From NCBI RefSeq assembly GCF_015207655.1, contig NZ_JADEWN010000009.1, positions 57,288 through 121,287 of the forward strand: a stretch of DNA of 64,000 nucleotides, given 5' to 3'. The notes below the pieces were generated by a model. It saw only the letters and a program-made list of their open reading frames with translations. It had not been told where the DNA came from and did not search any database. The position numbers were made by a program, and so were the translations under genes. The DNA is from Gloeocapsopsis crepidinum LEGE 06123 (GTDB taxonomy: Bacteria > Cyanobacteriota > Cyanobacteriia > Cyanobacteriales > Chroococcidiopsidaceae). Each line of letters opens with the position of its first letter. The stretch's first letter is position 1. Shown here in pieces: positions 54,089 to 63,249 of this stretch.

Positions 54089-54463
54089 TCAAACCATGTT
54101 TCGGAGCTTGGGTGTTTCAGCCAAAATAGCTACAGTTGCAGTACGACCCGTATCGAGTTTTGCATTACTCAACAAATCTATCACACTAACTCCAACAATC
54201 TCCTCTATAATTGACTTAATTTGGGGTTTTAATGCCTCATCAATCTCAGAACGGACTTCTTGGGCTAACTCTTCTTGACCAGTACTTACTAGAAGTTGCT
54301 CAGGTTGCGTAATTGAGTCTTCCAAAATAATCGCGACTTTTTCATCAAAAATCTGACAAGTGATGCGGCTGGGTTGATGCTCTAATTGATGACGGTATAA
54401 AGCTTGAATTCGCTGGGATAAAGTACGTTCAATTTGCCCACGCGTAGGAATAGAAGAATCCAT
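54089..54463 (-). CDS. DUF2294 protein 2
   Basis: A 124-residue paralogue of the protein at 52717-53079: IERTLSQRIQALYRHQLEHQ, QEELAEEVRSEIDEALKPQI, VSVIDLLSNAKLDTGRTATV. The shared core aligns without gaps. Divergence suggests an old duplication with separate roles. Confidence 0.85.
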   Translation of the reverse strand: MDSSIPTRGQIERTLSQRIQALYRHQLEHQPSRITCQIFDEKVAIILEDSITQPEQLLVSTGQEELAQEVRSEIDEALKPQIKSIIEEIVGVSVIDLLSNAKLDTGRTATVAILAETPKLRNMV

Positions 54464-54600
54464 GATTATTAGATGAAGATAAGTAAGTTAATTAGATGAA
54501 AAAATCTACCCTCAGGGTGTTGAATTACCTAACGAGATAATCACACAAATTCAACTATACTCTTAATAGAAGAGCTTTGGGTGAAAAATCAGTGTGGCAT

Positions 54601-55659
54601 TCAGCATTCAGGTGAGGGATAAATCAAGATCTTGTAAGTTTCTTGAGTAGGGGCGATCGCGCGTTCCACTGCCAGAGATAATTCATGTAAAGGGTAGCGA
54701 TCGCTAATCAATGCAGCAACGTCGATCCGAGAATTAAATACAATATCCGCAGCAAGACTTTGCAACCGAAACGAAGAACTGTAGCTACCAATCAAGTCAA
54801 TTTCGCGACGGTAAAGAATATTAGGATTAAGTGGAATTTCGACTTCATCGGGAAATTCTGCAAAAAACAAAATTTTACCACCTTTGCGCGTACAGTCTAA
54901 AGCTTGAAAAAAGGCTTTATCGCTAGGAACTGCAAGTAGTGTCGTATCAACACCCATGCCATTTGTAACGGCATGAATTTTTGCTACTAATTCTGCATCG
55001 CGTGCATCAAACGCAGCTTCTGCACCAACACTCAAAGCTTTCGCAATTCTAGAAGGAAGTAAATCAGTAGCGATCGCTCTGGCACCGAAATACTTCACTA
55101 ACATAATAAACATTAACCCAATTGGTCCTGCACCTGTCACTAAGACAGTTTGTCCTGGTGCAATTTGAGCTTTTTTTACGGCTTTAAGACAACAATTTGT
55201 CGGTTCAACAAAACTGGCAATTTCAAAACTCACATCGTCTGGAATTGGAATTAACCCACCATTACGGACAATATGACTAGGAACCTTAACATACTCTGCG
55301 AAGCCACCGCCACTTGGGGCAAATCCAGCCGTTGTGCAAATATTTTTATACATATCACACATGGAGAAATTGTCGTTGAGACAGTAACCGCAGCGCATAC
55401 AAGGAATGTGGTGCATCACAACTACGCGCGTCCCCACTTGCCAGTTTTTCACGTCTTCTCCAACTGCTGCAATCACTCCTGCTGTTTCATGTCCAAAAAT
55501 CCGTGGCGGTTCATATAAAGGATAAAGAATCTTTTTGATATCCGACTGACACAAGCCCACAACACGCACTTGTACCAACACCTCATCAGCTTCTAGAGTA
55601 GGTACTGGCAATTCCTCATAACTTAGCTGTTTAACGCCGCGATATACCTGTGCTTTCAT
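54601..55659 (-). CDS. Zinc-dependent medium-chain alcohol/polyol dehydrogenase
   Basis: A 352-residue medium-chain dehydrogenase: catalytic-zinc motif CQSDIKKI, GHETAGVIAAVG, structural-zinc Cys set HHIPCMRCGYCLNDNFSMC, and NAD-binding VLVTGAGPIGLMFIMLVKYF. It resembles sorbitol/threonine dehydrogenase-type enzymes. Substrate unknown; divergent from an FAD-oxidoreductase gene. Confidence 0.88.
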   Translation of the reverse strand: MKAQVYRGVKQLSYEELPVPTLEADEVLVQVRVVGLCQSDIKKILYPLYEPPRIFGHETAGVIAAVGEDVKNWQVGTRVVVMHHIPCMRCGYCLNDNFSMCDMYKNICTTAGFAPSGGGFAEYVKVPSHIVRNGGLIPIPDDVSFEIASFVEPTNCCLKAVKKAQIAPGQTVLVTGAGPIGLMFIMLVKYFGARAIATDLLPSRIAKALSVGAEAAFDARDAELVAKIHAVTNGMGVDTTLLAVPSDKAFFQALDCTRKGGKILFFAEFPDEVEIPLNPNILYRREIDLIGSYSSSFRLQSLAADIVFNSRIDVAALISDRYPLHELSLAVERAIAPTQETYKILIYPSPEC

Positions 55660-55867
55660 GCCACTTTACCACTCAACGATCTTAGATTTAACACTATTGA
55701 GCAGCGTACAACTAATCAATCAATACTTTGTATGGATGTGTCATTACTGCAACTAGTTCATCAGGTACTTCCATAATTGCTTTTATCTGTTTGAGCGTTG
55801 TGGCTTAACATAATAATTTGAGTGCGATCGCATATCGTCATCTATACACGCAATATCCAAAACAGTG

Positions 55868-57577
55868 ATGCAGATATTGACAGCTGATGTGTTGGTAGTA
55901 GGGGGTAGTACTGGTGGAACTGCTGCGGCTATTTCTTCAGCGCGTCGCGGTGCAAATACTATTTTGGTGAGTGAATTTTCTTGGTTAGGCGGAATGCTGA
56001 CATCGGCTGGGGTGTCTGCGCCAGATGGTAATGAGTTAGAAGCGTTTCAAACAGGGCTTTGGGGTAAGTTTTTACAAGAACTACAGCAGCGACAAGCTGG
56101 AGGATTAGACAATAGTTGGGTAAGCTTTTTCAGTTACGATCCGCGTGTAGGAGCGCAAATATTTGCAGAATGGGTGCAAGAATTACCAAATCTGCATTGG
56201 ATAAGTGGCGAGGTACCACTCGAAGTTTACTGTCAAGATAGTTGCATCACTGGCGTTCGATTTAGTAAGTTTACAGTGACAGCAAAAATCACTCTTGATG
56301 CTACCGAATTGGGAGATCTTCTTGCCTTAGCAGATGTTCCCTATCGCTGGGGCTGGGAATTTCAGTCTGAGTGGCAAGAACCAAGCGCACCTGTGGAACA
56401 TAACACGTTAACTGCACAATACGCTGTACAAGCACCTACATGGGTTGTTGTCATGCAAGATTTTGGTGCAGACGTTGCGTCAGAAATATCACCCACACCC
56501 GATTACGATGCATCAAAGTTCACTGACGCGTGGGAAAACTACGGTGTAGAGCAATTTTTAAATTACGGGCGCTTACCAGATAATCGATTTATGATGAATT
56601 GGCCTATATCTGGTAATGACTACGGCGTAGGAGTAGAACGTTTAATTACCTCAAAGACAGCACAAAACGAGTTTCTACAAGAATGTCTTTGGCATAGTCA
56701 AAATTTTGCTTACTTTATTCAATCTCAAATTGGTCGCCGTTACGGTTTAGCGGATGTTTTTGGCACAGGTTTTGCGATGCATCCTTACTACCGAGAAAGT
56801 CGCCGTTTAGTCGGGTTAAATACCGTATGCGAACAGGATATTTTACCTATATCAACAGGACAAGTCGCAGCTTTACAACCTGATAGTATTGCGTTTGGTA
56901 ACTATCCTAACGATCACCATTATCCTGGCTTTGAGTTTCCGCTAGCGCCAAAATCACTACGTTGGGGCGGACGCTGGACAGGAACACCGTTCACAATTCC
57001 TTACAGTTGTTTGATTTCAGCGACAGTTGATGGGTTACTAGTGTGTGAAAAGAATATTTCGGTATCGCATATCGCCAACGGGGCGACTCGCTTGCAACCC
57101 GTTGTCATGGGAATTGGACAAGCAGCGGGTATGGCGGCTGCTTTGTGTGTGGAATTGACGTGTCAACCTCGCAATCTACCTGTGAAGACTTTACAGCAAG
57201 CATTGTTACAAGATAAGGTCGCAATTATACCTTTGTTCAATCTACCACCGCAGCATCCTGATTGGTTATTTTGGCAAACATACTACTTAGATCATCCAGA
57301 GAAATACCCAGTTGATGGCAATTGTGCTTGCACTTTGTATCAAGATATTCCATCAAATCTCGCGACATTTTCTGGCATTTTTTATAAAAATGATATACAA
57401 AATTATACTATTACAATTAATACTCCTAAGGAATTTCGCGGTGATTGGATATTGGTAACATTGCGATCGCACATTAACCACCAGCTAGAAAATTATCCGA
57501 ATGCTGCACCAATAAGAGTTTCTGGACAAATAAATCATGCTGGTAGATGGCTATTAATTGAAACAATTTATACTTGA
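55868..57577 (+). CDS. FAD-dependent oxidoreductase (FAD_oxidored family)
   Basis: A 569-residue flavoprotein with N-terminal FAD loop ADVLVVGGSTGGTAAAISSA and the family segment SEFSWLGGMLTSAGVSAPDG. Later features: DATELGDLLALADVPY, RESRRLVGLNTVCEQDI and GIGQAAGMAAALC. Relatives act on diverse substrates; a sugar or pigment role cannot be chosen. Its stop overlaps the convergent VTE6-like gene by 10 bp. Confidence 0.85.
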   Translation: MQILTADVLVVGGSTGGTAAAISSARRGANTILVSEFSWLGGMLTSAGVSAPDGNELEAFQTGLWGKFLQELQQRQAGGLDNSWVSFFSYDPRVGAQIFAEWVQELPNLHWISGEVPLEVYCQDSCITGVRFSKFTVTAKITLDATELGDLLALADVPYRWGWEFQSEWQEPSAPVEHNTLTAQYAVQAPTWVVVMQDFGADVASEISPTPDYDASKFTDAWENYGVEQFLNYGRLPDNRFMMNWPISGNDYGVGVERLITSKTAQNEFLQECLWHSQNFAYFIQSQIGRRYGLADVFGTGFAMHPYYRESRRLVGLNTVCEQDILPISTGQVAALQPDSIAFGNYPNDHHYPGFEFPLAPKSLRWGGRWTGTPFTIPYSCLISATVDGLLVCEKNISVSHIANGATRLQPVVMGIGQAAGMAAALCVELTCQPRNLPVKTLQQALLQDKVAIIPLFNLPPQHPDWLFWQTYYLDHPEKYPVDGNCACTLYQDIPSNLATFSGIFYKNDIQNYTITINTPKEFRGDWILVTLRSHINHQLENYPNAAPIRVSGQINHAGRWLLIETIYT

Positions 57578-58335
57578 TACCACAATAATGCTAGTAAAAT
57601 AGCTGCGATCGCACCAATTAAAGTATTCAAAACATTGACAAGTTCATTTGTGAGCCAATCAAACTTTGTTTGTAATGTCGCTCCAATCACGCTTTCTAAA
57701 TTTGTAGCAATAAATGCGGCAATAATACAAAATACGACTCCGAGTAAGTCAATTAAACCAACACCCCAACCAACAAAAGCGATCGCACTGGAGGCGACGA
57801 TCCCAGCTAATGTTCCTTCTAAAGATACTGCGCCTTCAGTACCACGCGGTACGGGTTGAAAATTCGTAATCAAAAATGTCCGTTTACCGTAAGCTTTACC
57901 AACTTCACTCGCACAAGTGTCAGAAAGTTTAGTACTGAAACTCGCAACATATCCGAGTAACAATAGCGATGCGATTAACCGATTGCCTCCCCACTCAGAG
58001 ACTAGTAATGTTCCCAGCGCACATAATGCCCCAGTTAGCGCTGAACCCCAAACATTTTCAGGACCTCTAGCACCCGATCTCTTTTCGGCAATACCCTCAG
58101 TTTCCTTTTCCTTCAGTTTAATTCGAGTCACCGCCGAACCGACTAAAAAGTAGAACATAACAACTAAATAGCCTTGCCATCCCAAAGTTCCCCAAATTAA
58201 AATACCCAATCCCCAAGCGTGAAAGAAACCAGCAGGCGTTAACAGCTTTTTCGGTACAATCCAAGCAATTGCTAGTAAAACTGTATTTAAACCCACTGCA
58301 ATGAGCCAAGGATTAAGCGAATACGTATATAGCAT
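57568..58335 (-). CDS. DUF92 / VTE6-like phytyl-phosphate kinase
   Basis: A 255-residue membrane protein (about six helices) of the DUF92 family (TIGR00297): KLLTPAGFFHAWGLGILIWG, KRSGARGPENVWGSALTGAL, SDTCASEVGKAYGKRTFLIT and VPRGTEGAVSLEGTLAG. In Arabidopsis VTE6 this family phosphorylates phytyl phosphate for tocopherol/phylloquinone side chains, and it is conserved in cyanobacteria. Overlaps the neighbour's 3' end by 10 bp. Confidence 0.82.
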   Translation of the reverse strand: MLYTYSLNPWLIAVGLNTVLLAIAWIVPKKLLTPAGFFHAWGLGILIWGTLGWQGYLVVMFYFLVGSAVTRIKLKEKETEGIAEKRSGARGPENVWGSALTGALCALGTLLVSEWGGNRLIASLLLLGYVASFSTKLSDTCASEVGKAYGKRTFLITNFQPVPRGTEGAVSLEGTLAGIVASSAIAFVGWGVGLIDLLGVVFCIIAAFIATNLESVIGATLQTKFDWLTNELVNVLNTLIGAIAAILLALLWYQV

Positions 58336-58365
58336 CTACTTTTGTCAATCTCCAATATGCAAGCC

Positions 58366-58800
58366 ATGAACCAAACTTTATTTCATCTTGCCTTTCCCAT
58401 CACCGATATTGTGCAAGCAAAAGCATATTACGTCGATGGATTGGGGTGTACTCCTGGTCGTGAAAACAAGCACGCTTTGATACTAAATTTATACGGTCAT
58501 CAGTTGGTTGCACACTTAACTAAAGAGAAACTAGAACCGCAGCGAGGTATTTATCCAAGGCATTTTGGTATCATTTTTACGTCAGAACACGATTGGAAAG
58601 ATTTGTTAGAACGCGCACAACAGAAAAATTTAGTCTTCCGTGAAGAAGCTAAACACCGTTTTCCTGACTCTCCTTTAGAACATCGCACATTCTTTTTAGA
58701 AGATCCGTTTTACAACTTGATGGAGTATAAATATTACCGTTACCCTGAAGCAGTTTTCGGCGGTTCTGATTATGCCCAAGTTGGGGATACTCCTGCGTAA
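58366..58800 (+). CDS. VOC-superfamily (glyoxalase-like) protein
   Basis: From MNQTLFHLAFPITDIVQAKA it is 144 residues with the VOC metal pattern: H7, H34-type region, H89 (EAKHRFPDSP flank) and the ending ERTFFLEDPFYNLMEYKYY-like strand (here HRTFFLEDPFYNLMEYKYYR). Earlier in-frame starts exist (TTG 58342, ATG 58357) but none has a ribosome-binding site. Probably a small metal-dependent enzyme; substrate unknown. Confidence 0.8.
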   Translation: MNQTLFHLAFPITDIVQAKAYYVDGLGCTPGRENKHALILNLYGHQLVAHLTKEKLEPQRGIYPRHFGIIFTSEHDWKDLLERAQQKNLVFREEAKHRFPDSPLEHRTFFLEDPFYNLMEYKYYRYPEAVFGGSDYAQVGDTPA

Positions 58801-58826
58801 TTAGGAAGCAGGGGAGCTTAAGAGAG

Positions 58827-58884
58827 TTATGAGTGTTGAGTGTTGAGTGTTGAGTTATTTTCTTCAATTCAAAACTCAAAACTA
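58827..58884. repeat. GAGTGTT tandem heptamers with inverse AACTCAA
   Basis: Three perfect GAGTGTT units (58831-58851) then GAGTTATTTTCTTCAATTCA and AAACTCAAAACT. The segment GTGTTGAGTTATTTTCTTCA with its flank recurs at 60536-60575. Lies between convergent VOC and purQ genes. Confidence 0.7.
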
Positions 58885-59550
58885 ATCACTTTTTGCTCTC
58901 GCTCCTATGCCCTTAAATAGTCCTAAACCATCCGTGCTACCTAGTACTGGATCAGAGGCACGTTCAGGGTGCGGCATCATGCCGATTACGTTGCCCTTAA
59001 CGTTGCAAATACCTGCAATGTTGTTAACAGAACCATTGGGATTTTCACCGTGATAGCGAAATAGTACTTGACCGTTATCTTCTATTTGTTTTATTGTGTC
59101 CTCATCAGCATAAAATTGACCTTCTCCGTGCGCGATAGGTAAAGTAAGAATTTCTCCTTGTGTGTAGTTTTGCGTCCACGGCAGGTCTGTACGTACTACT
59201 TTTAAGGAAACGCGATCGCAAATAAAATGCAAGTCGCGATTGCGGATCAGCGCACCAGGTAATAATCCTGCTTCAGTTAAGACTTGAAAACCGTTGCAAA
59301 TTCCCAAAACAAACTTACCTTGCTCGGCGTGTTTGATAACTTGTTGCATCACGGGAGAAAAACGCGCGATCGCTCCACAGCGGAGATAATCGCCATAACT
59401 AAAGCCGCCAGGAATAATAACGACATCAAGATCGCTAATATCTGTGTCTTCGTGCCATACCATGCGCGTTGGCTGCTGCAATAATCGCGTGACATAGGCA
59501 ACATCGCGATCGCAGTTCGATCCTGGAAATACGACAATTCCAAATTTCAC
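58882..59550 (-). CDS. purQ: Phosphoribosylformylglycinamidine synthase subunit I
   Basis: A 222-residue class I glutaminase: [15 protein letters not shown] at the start, catalytic Cys in [10 protein letters not shown], and [19 protein letters not shown] with the His/Glu pair. It supplies ammonia for the fourth step of purine synthesis. Overlaps purS by 4 bp (ATGA). Confidence 0.96.
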   Translation of the reverse strand: MKFGIVVFPGSNCDRDVAYVTRLLQQPTRMVWHEDTDISDLDVVIIPGGFSYGDYLRCGAIARFSPVMQQVIKHAEQGKFVLGICNGFQVLTEAGLLPGALIRNRDLHFICDRVSLKVVRTDLPWTQNYTQGEILTLPIAHGEGQFYADEDTIKQIEDNGQVLFRYHGENPNGSVNNIAGICNVKGNVIGMMPHPERASDPVLGSTDGLGLFKGIGARAKSD

Positions 59551-59819
59551 GCTGTCACTCCATCTCGTTGTTCAACTAAATCAAAGCGATAGTTCTCAAT
59601 GACTGGGTTAGCTAATAACTGATCGCAAATGAGATCCAACTGCTGCCGTGCGATCTCCTCATCCTGAGCGCTTAAACTCAGTTCAATATATTTGCCAATT
59701 CGTACCTGCTCAACAGTATCGTAACCCATATGCTGCAAACCCGACATAACAGCTGTGCCAGCAGGATCAAGAACTGAGGGTCGCAGAGTAACATAGATAT
59801 GAGCTTGATATTTTCGCAT
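59547..59819 (-). CDS. purS: Phosphoribosylformylglycinamidine synthase subunit PurS
   Basis: A 90-residue PurS with [20 protein letters not shown] and [20 protein letters not shown], ending [11 protein letters not shown]. It bridges PurQ and PurL. It is the first gene of the purSQ unit; purL is not in the window. Confidence 0.95.
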   Translation of the reverse strand: MRKYQAHIYVTLRPSVLDPAGTAVMSGLQHMGYDTVEQVRIGKYIELSLSAQDEEIARQQLDLICDQLLANPVIENYRFDLVEQRDGVTA

Positions 59820-60040
59820 CGCCTTTGTTCAATTTCATCAATGAAACAAAAGATGATCCTACCCTTTTCCTGATACCTCTAGTGTCAATACAGTTAGCTA
59901 CCTCGTGACTGCATTACTAAGCCACCAAAACACTGCCTCTATACTTCTAGTAAAGTATATTTATGACTCGCGTATCGGTTTGAGCTAGCTTATGAACAAC
60001 TTAGTTGATTTTTATATGTAGGAAAATGCCATAATTGTCT

Positions 60041-60448
60041 ATGAAAGCCGAACGCACTCGCAGTCAGGAACGCATTCTGAAATTGCTTAAAAGTCTTAAC
60101 AAAGCAATTTCTGCTCAAGATATCTATGTAGAGTTACGCAACCGCAACCAAAGTGTGGGACTTGCTACAGTATATCGAGCATTGGAAGCCTTAAAACTTG
60201 AAGGTGCAGTTCAAGTGCGGACATTGGCTTCTGGCGAATCACTTTATAGTTCAGTGCAGCAAGATAAACACCATTTGACTTGTTTACAGTGTGGCAGATC
60301 AATTGCTATCAATCAATGCCCTGTTCACGAGCTAGAAACTCAGTTGCATCAAGCGCATCATTTCAAGATTTTCTATCACACCTTAGAATTTTTTGGATTA
60401 TGTAACCAATGTCAAATGGCGCAAGCTGCTGGTGTTGGTGCGGAGTAA
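60041..60448 (+). CDS. zur: Fur-family regulator, Zur (FurB) type
   Basis: 135 residues from ATG 60041 (an upstream TTG at 60035 is less likely). Winged-helix DNA-binding half: SAQDIYVELRNRNQSVGLAT, VYRALEAL. Metal half: HHLTCLQCG and GLCNQCQ, giving the structural Cys4 zinc site (C81, C84, C121, C124). The sequence is closest to cyanobacterial Zur/FurB. It controls zinc homeostasis genes; no Zur box recognised next to it. Confidence 0.85.
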   Translation: MKAERTRSQERILKLLKSLNKAISAQDIYVELRNRNQSVGLATVYRALEALKLEGAVQVRTLASGESLYSSVQQDKHHLTCLQCGRSIAINQCPVHELETQLHQAHHFKIFYHTLEFFGLCNQCQMAQAAGVGAE

Positions 60449-60454
60449 TAAGAG

Positions 60455-60665
60455 AGTTCTGAATGTTGAATTTTGAGGTTTGAGGTTTGAGTTTTGAGTT
60501 AAAGAGAGTTTCTCGTTAAGAATGTTGAGCTTAGGAGAGTGTTGAGTTATTTTCTTCAATTCACAACTCAAAACTCGTGCATTCAAAACTGATAGTAATG
60601 CCTCCGGCACCTTTGTTCGCTTTCCAAAACTCTTTATGATTCAAAACTCATAACTCAAAACTCAT
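60455..60665. repeat. AACTCAA-family repeat block with AATGCCTCCGGCACC motif
   Basis: Dense direct and inverted TTTGAG/CTCAAA units, plus AATGCCTCCGGCACC (60597-60611), inverse of the 15643-15657 motif. Lies between convergent zur and SPFH genes. Confidence 0.65.
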
Positions 60666-60669
60666 AAAT

Positions 60670-61647
60670 TTATTTGGCGCGATCGCCATTCACGTGAGGT
60701 ATCTGACCATCGGATACAATTGAACGCATACCTTCGATAGTTGCCGGAATACTACGCGGGTCCATAAACATTACTTTACTACTATCGCTACTGCCAATTT
60801 TTGTTCCCATGTCGAGATAGTTTTGTGCAATTAAAAATTGCAGTGCTTCACGGGCTTCAGGATTTGTTTGTAGAGTTTTCGTGATGATTTGCAATGCTTC
60901 TGCAGTTGCTTGAGCTTTGAGAACTTGTTGCTGGCGTTCGGCTTGTGCTTGCAAGACAATTGTTTTCTGATGTGCCTCAGCTTGCAGAATAGTGGCTTTT
61001 TGCTGAGCTTCAGCTTCGAGAATTTGGGCTTCTGCTCTACCCTTGGCGCTGTTCACTGCAGATTCGCGATCGCCTTCGGATGTCAAAATTGCTGCTCGTT
61101 TACGCCGTTCAGCAGACATTTGCAACTCCATTGATTCTTGAACTGCCAGCGAAGGAATAATATCGCGTAGTTCTACCCGCGTGACTTTTACTCCCCAAGG
61201 ATCTGTCGCAATATCTAAATCGCGCAATAATATTTCATTGATTTGGGCGCGAGCAGTAAATGTTTCATCTAGCTCTAGTCTGCCCATTTCCGAACGGATT
61301 TGCGTTAAAACCAAATTTACCATTGCTGATTGGAGATTTTCTACCTTGTACCAGGCTTTCTCCATATCAACAATGCGCCAGTACACAACTGCATCTACCT
61401 CAATCGAAACGTTATCGCGGGTAATACATTTTTGCGGCGGAATGTCTAGCACTTTTTCCCGAATGGTTTCGCGGAAAACAACTTTATCAATAAAGGGAAA
61501 AACAAAACTCAACCCTGGTTCAAGCTTTTTGTTATAACTACCCAGTCTCTCTACTAAGGCTTCATTACCCTGATTCGTGACTTTTACTGAACCTGCTAAG
61601 GCTGAACCTCCAAGTGCTAGTGCAACTAGCAAAAATAGTTCATTCAT
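60670..61647 (-). CDS. SPFH/band-7 family membrane protein (paraslipin type)
   Basis: A 325-residue protein with an N-terminal membrane anchor (residues 1-20), SPFH domain ([60 protein letters not shown]), then a long helical segment (about 185-270, [20 protein letters not shown]) and tail. It likely forms a membrane ring or cage. NfeD is encoded upstream on the same strand, the usual partner. Confidence 0.9.
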   Translation of the reverse strand: MNELFLLVALALGGSALAGSVKVTNQGNEALVERLGSYNKKLEPGLSFVFPFIDKVVFRETIREKVLDIPPQKCITRDNVSIEVDAVVYWRIVDMEKAWYKVENLQSAMVNLVLTQIRSEMGRLELDETFTARAQINEILLRDLDIATDPWGVKVTRVELRDIIPSLAVQESMELQMSAERRKRAAILTSEGDRESAVNSAKGRAEAQILEAEAQQKATILQAEAHQKTIVLQAQAERQQQVLKAQATAEALQIITKTLQTNPEAREALQFLIAQNYLDMGTKIGSSDSSKVMFMDPRSIPATIEGMRSIVSDGQIPHVNGDRAK

Positions 61648-61755
61648 GTGATTTCCTGTTTATGAGTATTAAGTTACTAAATGTGTATTGATTTGAAATC
61701 TGTTTTAGCACAACGACTCATAGCTTTTTTCTCAGGCAGGATGCCTGAGGCACTA

Positions 61756-62181
61756 CTAATGCAACAAATCTTCCGGCATAACGATTAAAGTTGTACCTTC
61801 ACGGCGAACCACATAGACTTTTTGAGAAGGCGCGATCTCTAAATATCGATCTTCGCACCGCGCCCGCCATGAATTTCCTTCATAGATCACTCTTCCTTCT
61901 CTTCCGGCGGGGATTTCAGTTAATGTTTCTGCAACAAAAGCTTCTTGTAGTTGTTTCCGTTTAGGTGACAGTAGGCGACGCGACATTAAAATAAATGCTG
62001 TCGATAGTCCTAGCCAGAGCACAGCTTGTATGCTTAACTGAGGAATGACTAGAGATATCACTGCTACAACAAAAGCACTCAGTCCCATCATAAAAGCGAC
62101 AAACGCCGTTGGTAGCATTAGTTCCATCAAACAAAGCATTGTCCCTGCTATTAACCATAACAGCGTGACGTTTATCGGCAT
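61756..62181 (-). CDS. NfeD-family membrane protein
   Basis: A 141-residue short NfeD: two to three N-terminal helices (LLWLIAGTMLCLMELMLPTA, FVAFMMGLSAFVVAVISLVI) then an OB-fold (LTEIPAGREGRVIYEGNSWR, VVRREGTTLIVMPEDLL). Short NfeD proteins work with stomatin/SPFH partners; that partner is the downstream gene (108-bp gap). Confidence 0.88.
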   Translation of the reverse strand: MPINVTLLWLIAGTMLCLMELMLPTAFVAFMMGLSAFVVAVISLVIPQLSIQAVLWLGLSTAFILMSRRLLSPKRKQLQEAFVAETLTEIPAGREGRVIYEGNSWRARCEDRYLEIAPSQKVYVVRREGTTLIVMPEDLLH

Positions 62182-62650
62182 TTTGGTATCTTAATCACAA
62201 CCTGCACAGCAATGTACTAGTTTGCTCGAGCTACAGTTATTTAATGAGCTAGCAACAATGTGACAGCAAACTACAATCATTAATACCAATCTAGCTTAAG
62301 CTTTCGCTAATCAGAACCAAGTTTAATTGAATTTAAAAGTCTTTTTACGTTACAGGCGATCGGCAGATCAAAGAGGTAGAAAGCATCTGAGAAGCTCATT
62401 AATCTTTTTTGGGCTTTGTAGTATCTCGAGTTGTCCTAAGGCAATCGATAGCGCAGAACCCTAAGCTATATTCGCCACCGACTTCTTTCCCTCGCTTTGT
62501 CCCCTAAGTTACTCCTTATGCATTTATCGCTTAGAGTGTATAACAAGGGACAATCTTATGCAAAGATAAAGAGGTTGTCTGGAATAAGCAATTGTATTGA
62601 ATAATAATTTTGCATTGCTTCTTGAGAGGGAAACACTAGATTACAAGTCT
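62182..62650. other. 469-bp intergenic region upstream of ftrV
   Basis: No gene recognised. TTGTCCC (near 62496) and GGGACAA (near 62548) form a widely spaced inverted repeat. An 18-codon in-frame extension of ftrV beginning at TTG 62597 exists but is unlike the family N-terminus. Confidence 0.5.
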
Positions 62651-62875
62651 ATGAAAGTTGGCGATCGCATCCGCGTTAAAGAATCAGTCATTGTTTACCA
62701 TCATCCCGAACATCGCGGTGAACCTTTTGATATCAAAGGCTTAGAAGGCGAGATTATCAGTTTTGCTAACGAATGGCAGGGCAAACCAATCAGTGCTAAT
62801 CTACCAATTCAAGTTCAGTTCAGTAAAAAGTTTAAAGCTCACCTGCGCGAAACTGAAATTGAGGTTCTATCTTAG
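62651..62875 (+). CDS. ftrV: Ferredoxin-thioredoxin reductase variable chain
   Basis: 74 residues from MKVGDRIRVKESVIVYHHPE to REFT-like end (ETEIEVLS), with GLEGEII and NEWQGKPISANLPIQVQF. It matches FtrV, the small SH3-like subunit that supports the catalytic [4Fe-4S] chain reducing thioredoxin in the light. Family length (about 74 aa) decides the start at 62651. Confidence 0.93.
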   Translation: MKVGDRIRVKESVIVYHHPEHRGEPFDIKGLEGEIISFANEWQGKPISANLPIQVQFSKKFKAHLRETEIEVLS

Positions 62876-62916
62876 TCGAGATGTTCATCTTAAGGGCGAT
62901 GGAGATGATTAGCCAT

Positions 62917-63144
62917 CTAACTCCTTGCCCGACGAAACCAACTTAGAATATTCAGTTCACTACGCATTTGCTCTAATTCTTGTCTATGGCGCTCTGCTGT
63001 GGTATAATACCATCTACAGTGTTGCTGTAGATCAGTGCGCGATTGTACTTCCCGATAGAATTGGCGTGTTGCCTGGTAAGTGGCAAAAATATCTTGAGTT
63101 TCTGGTGGCGGCAGCGGGATGATGTAGTGGAACTGGTTAGCCAT
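62917..63144 (-). CDS. Conserved hypothetical protein (75 aa)
   Basis: A 75-residue protein: N-terminal FHYIIPLPPPETQDIFATYQ then a charged helix (TAERHRQELEQMRSELNILS) and WFRRARS. Predicted mainly helical, soluble. The pattern suggests a conserved cyanobacterial family but I know no function. Confidence 0.7.
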   Translation of the reverse strand: MANQFHYIIPLPPPETQDIFATYQATRQFYREVQSRTDLQQHCRWYYTTAERHRQELEQMRSELNILSWFRRARS

Positions 63145-63249
63145 GAGTTAAGCAAAAGAAGTCAGTCTCTTGCTGCAATTATAGCGATCGCCACTGCGAG
63201 AAATTTGTGCCTAAATGCATAATTTAGCCAGAAGGAGCTAATTGCTCTT

